A DNA stretch of 7,523 nucleotides from NCBI GenBank assembly GCA_016285335.1, contig JAEEQO010000151.1, forward strand, positions 1 through 7,523, given 5' to 3'. Position 1 is the stretch's first letter. Each line of letters starts with the position of its first letter. Made by a program: the position numbers and the translations under genes. The DNA comes from Victivallales bacterium (GTDB lineage: Bacteria; Verrucomicrobiota; Lentisphaeria; Victivallales; UBA1829). This document shows, one piece after another, positions 6,344-7,523 of this stretch. The notes beneath the pieces were generated by a model. The model had not been told where the DNA came from. It saw nothing but the letters and a program-made list of their open reading frames with translations, and ran no database searches.

Positions 6344-6463
6344 ATGAAACGCAAGACGAAAATCCCGGAAAATATCTGGAATATCATCTGCACGGCGGCG
6401 ATCATCGCCGTCCTCATCTTCGCCGCCGTGGCGATTTTCCGCTCATTCCGAGCCGCGCCGTGA
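6344..6463 (+). CDS. Possible 39-residue single-pass membrane peptide
   Basis: An ATG 15 bp after the nfo stop opens a 39-codon frame. A basic N-terminus ([12 protein letters not shown]) precedes about 20 hydrophobic residues ([19 protein letters not shown]), and the peptide ends RSFRAAP, so a single membrane helix is predicted. No good ribosome site is visible before the ATG, so expression would depend on readthrough from nfo. The last 21 bases overlap the end of the convergent ACP gene. I do not recognise a family. The clean charge/hydrophobic layout argues for a real small protein; the missing ribosome site argues against. Confidence 0.4.
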   Translation: MKRKTKIPENIWNIICTAAIIAVLIFAAVAIFRSFRAAP

Positions 6464-6698
6464 AATTTGCCCTAAATACGCGATCGCATCGCCGACGGTG
6501 TGAAGGTCCGCGGCATCCCTGTCCGGGATCCTGCAGCCGAATTCGTCTTCGAACGCCATGATCAGCTCGTCGATGTCCATCGAATCAAGGTATCCGATAA
6601 AGCGGCGTATCGTCCGCGATCTCGTCTTCGGCGACCCCCTGATGGTTCGCAGCGATTCTCCGGACCCGTTCGGTAATTGTTGATTCGTGATCTGTCAT
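6443..6698 (-). pseudogene. Acyl carrier protein gene interrupted by a one-base frameshift
   Basis: On the minus strand an ATG at 6698 starts [20 protein letters not shown], then [11 protein letters not shown], and runs into a stop at 6587-6585. Shifting by one base within 6602-6605 restores an [43 protein letters not shown] and a tail ending at a stop at 6445-6443. Restored, it has 84 residues, normal for ACP. The DSM motif supplies the serine (restored Ser39) that would carry 4'-phosphopantetheine; FEDEFG, IPD.DA and TVGDAI are standard family blocks. Base 6443 to 6698 is 256 bases, one more than 85 codons. The start overlaps the stop of the preceding membrane-protein gene as ATGA, so it is the last gene of that operon. 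Either a true pseudogene or a base error in the sequence; a dedicated rather than housekeeping ACP by context. Confidence 0.8.
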
Positions 6699-7036
6699 CG
6701 TCTGTGTTCTTTCTCGTTTTCAAAAAAATGGGCTATCCCGGCCCCGAAATAAAAGACCGTGCCGAGAACGAAAGAAAAAAGCACGCCAGATAAAAGCAAG
6801 ATGATCCAAAGGATCGGAGATGGATTCTCCGACGCTGCAAGCACGAGAATCGCGAGAAACGCGTAAATCGGGTTTGTTAAAGAGAAAAGCAGGAGCAGGA
6901 TCAGCCCCAGGATAGTCGATTTGAAAGCGCAGGACAACAGGAAAAGGACTGCCTGCACGGCCGCCGCGATGAAGACGCAGCGCCACCACAGCTTTTTATC
7001 GCTCGCCGGATCGCCGGTCGGGGACAGAATCGACAT
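6695..7036 (-). CDS. Small multi-pass membrane protein of unknown family (module 3)
   Basis: A 113-residue hydrophobic protein. A short polar N-terminus (MSILSPTGDPASDKK) is followed by helices at about 17-37, 41-68 (perhaps two, broken at Asn55-Pro56) and 74-98, then a charged tail (ENEKEHRR). The ATG at 7036 has a good ribosome site, AGGAG, a few bases upstream on its strand, inside the end of the preceding gene, which it overlaps by 41 bases in another frame. Its stop overlaps the ACP start as ATGA. The last helix, LLSGVLFSFVLGTVFYF, matches LVVGTFYSVVIGSVFYF in the preceding protein, and the first helix, with VQAVLFLL, matches LQPLLFLC, so the two are diverged tandem copies. I do not recognise the family. 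Lower GC than the left part of the window. Function unknown; ACP coupling hints at a lipid or acyl-related membrane role, which is only inference. Confidence 0.7.
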   Translation of the reverse strand: MSILSPTGDPASDKKLWWRCVFIAAAVQAVLFLLSCAFKSTILGLILLLLFSLTNPIYAFLAILVLAASENPSPILWIILLLSGVLFSFVLGTVFYFGAGIAHFFENEKEHRR

Positions 7037-7523
7037 TGTCTTCTCCTCGATGTTGCCTCTTGTTAAAAACTATCTCAATCAGCCAACGCACGAAATAAAA
7101 GACCGAGCCGATTACAACGGAGTAGAACGTGCCTACTACAAGAAGCGTGAACAACAAGACCGTGTTAAGCCCCCAATCATTACTAGAGTGAGTGGGAAGC
7201 AGCCATTCAGCAGGCTTATAAAAATACTTCATGTAAAGCGATCCCAGGACGCCGTCATCAAAACCGCAAAGAAACAGCAGAGGCTGCAGGACGACCAGGA
7301 CACTGACGCCGCATCCCCATTTCGTCACACCATCGGATTCGCGGTTCGAACTCGTTTCGCCCTGGCTTTCCCGGTTTTCGGACTCGTTTTCGGGCACGGG
7401 CGTATGCGGTCGGTCCTCCCCATTTGACCTCAACATCAGAACAAATCGATGCCAGAAATAAACGAGCGAGCCGAACAGAACGGAATAGAACGCAACGGAA
7501 AGAAGAAGCAGGATCCATGCGGC
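6745..7523 (-). repeat. Diverged tandem repeat of about 350 bp encoding membrane modules
   Basis: Three copies of a coding segment with the pattern (F/L)(Y/F)S.(L/V)(F/I/L)G(S/T)(L/V)(V/F)YF lie at about 7490, 7127 and 6778 on the minus strand, spaced 363 and 349 bp. DNA traces remain: CGAAATAAAAGACCG occurs at 6745 and 7091 on the plus strand, and a related AGAAATAAACGAGCG near 7454. The first copy is only partly inside the window. Confidence 0.6.
6996..7523 (-). CDS. Membrane protein with two homologous modules, 5' end outside window
   Basis: The frame is open from the window edge (7523) to a TAA at 6998-6996, so 175 residues are visible and the start is outside. An in-frame ATG at 7436 has no ribosome site and follows hydrophobic residues of the same frame, so it is probably not the start. 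Residues 2-28 form a helix containing FYSVLFGSLVYFW (module 1 end). A polar linker of about 40 residues rich in Glu, Ser, Asn and Pro follows (30-68). Module 2 has helices at about 70-88 and 120-151, the latter containing FYSVVIGSVFYF, and a charged tail. Modules 1 and 2 are 363 bp apart in the same frame; the next gene carries a third copy 349 bp further on. Not a family I recognise. It may be a fusion of two once-separate tandem genes. Confidence 0.65.
   Translation of the reverse strand, partial: AAWILLLLSVAFYSVLFGSLVYFWHRFVLMLRSNGEDRPHTPVPENESENRESQGETSSNRESDGVTKWGCGVSVLVVLQPLLFLCGFDDGVLGSLYMKYFYKPAEWLLPTHSSNDWGLNTVLLFTLLVVGTFYSVVIGSVFYFVRWLIEIVFNKRQHRGEDNVDSVPDRRSGER

Noticed and set aside
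6996..7436. Treating the ATG at 7436 as the start of a 146-residue protein
   Set aside because: No ribosome site precedes it, and the same frame continues upstream to the window edge with a hydrophobic segment homologous to the other modules.
1..7523. CRISPR array, tRNA, rRNA, transposon or defence genes
   Set aside because: No regularly spaced direct repeats, cloverleaf pattern, transposase motif or nuclease/defence domain was seen on either strand.

Overview
The window looks like a chromosomal segment of a GC-rich bacterium of the PVC superphylum, most plausibly a Lentisphaerota/Victivallales-type organism. The main reason is the pseudopilin-like protein with a prepilin N-terminus and an exact H-X9-DG motif, a family greatly expanded in Lentisphaerota and Planctomycetota. 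The jelly-roll-like protein beside ExbB/ExbD fits the same origin. This placement is inference; there is no rRNA or other taxonomic marker here.

Left part (1-1834, + strand): the C-terminal end of a protein with a galactose-binding-like beta-sandwich, then exbB and exbD genes for a proton-driven inner-membrane motor. The three are closely spaced and probably form one operon, ending at a hairpin plus T-tract near 1880-1918. No TonB or TolA partner is present. Centre-left (1930-3741): a sigma70-type promoter, with a perfect 9-bp inverted repeat around its -10 box, drives tsaD (tRNA t6A synthesis) and a phosphoglycolate-phosphatase-like HAD gene translationally coupled to it by a GTGA overlap. 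A terminator follows.

Centre (3745-5408): two paralogous 189-codon genes, each with its own upstream A/T-cored hairpin, 17-bp-spaced promoter and AAGGACAC leader. The second is a canonical pseudopilin-like protein. The first keeps the body of the protein but has lost the prepilin peptidase recognition sequence. A very strong hairpin terminator closes the pair.

Right part (5492-7523): nfo (endonuclease IV, all nine metal ligands present), a possible 39-residue single-pass membrane peptide, and then a convergent minus-strand cluster. Read in its own direction, the cluster contains tandem diverged copies of an unrecognised small membrane protein (two copies joined in one open frame that runs off the window edge, a third as its own gene), followed by an acyl carrier protein gene coupled by ATGA. 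The ACP reading frame is broken by one extra base. This right end is visibly lower in GC than the rest and looks like accessory DNA under decay or rearrangement.

The most interesting items are the prepilin paralog without a cleavage signal, the tandem membrane-protein modules next to a frameshifted ACP, and the operator-like dyad on the tsaD promoter. I found no CRISPR array, tRNA, rRNA, transposase or known defence system.
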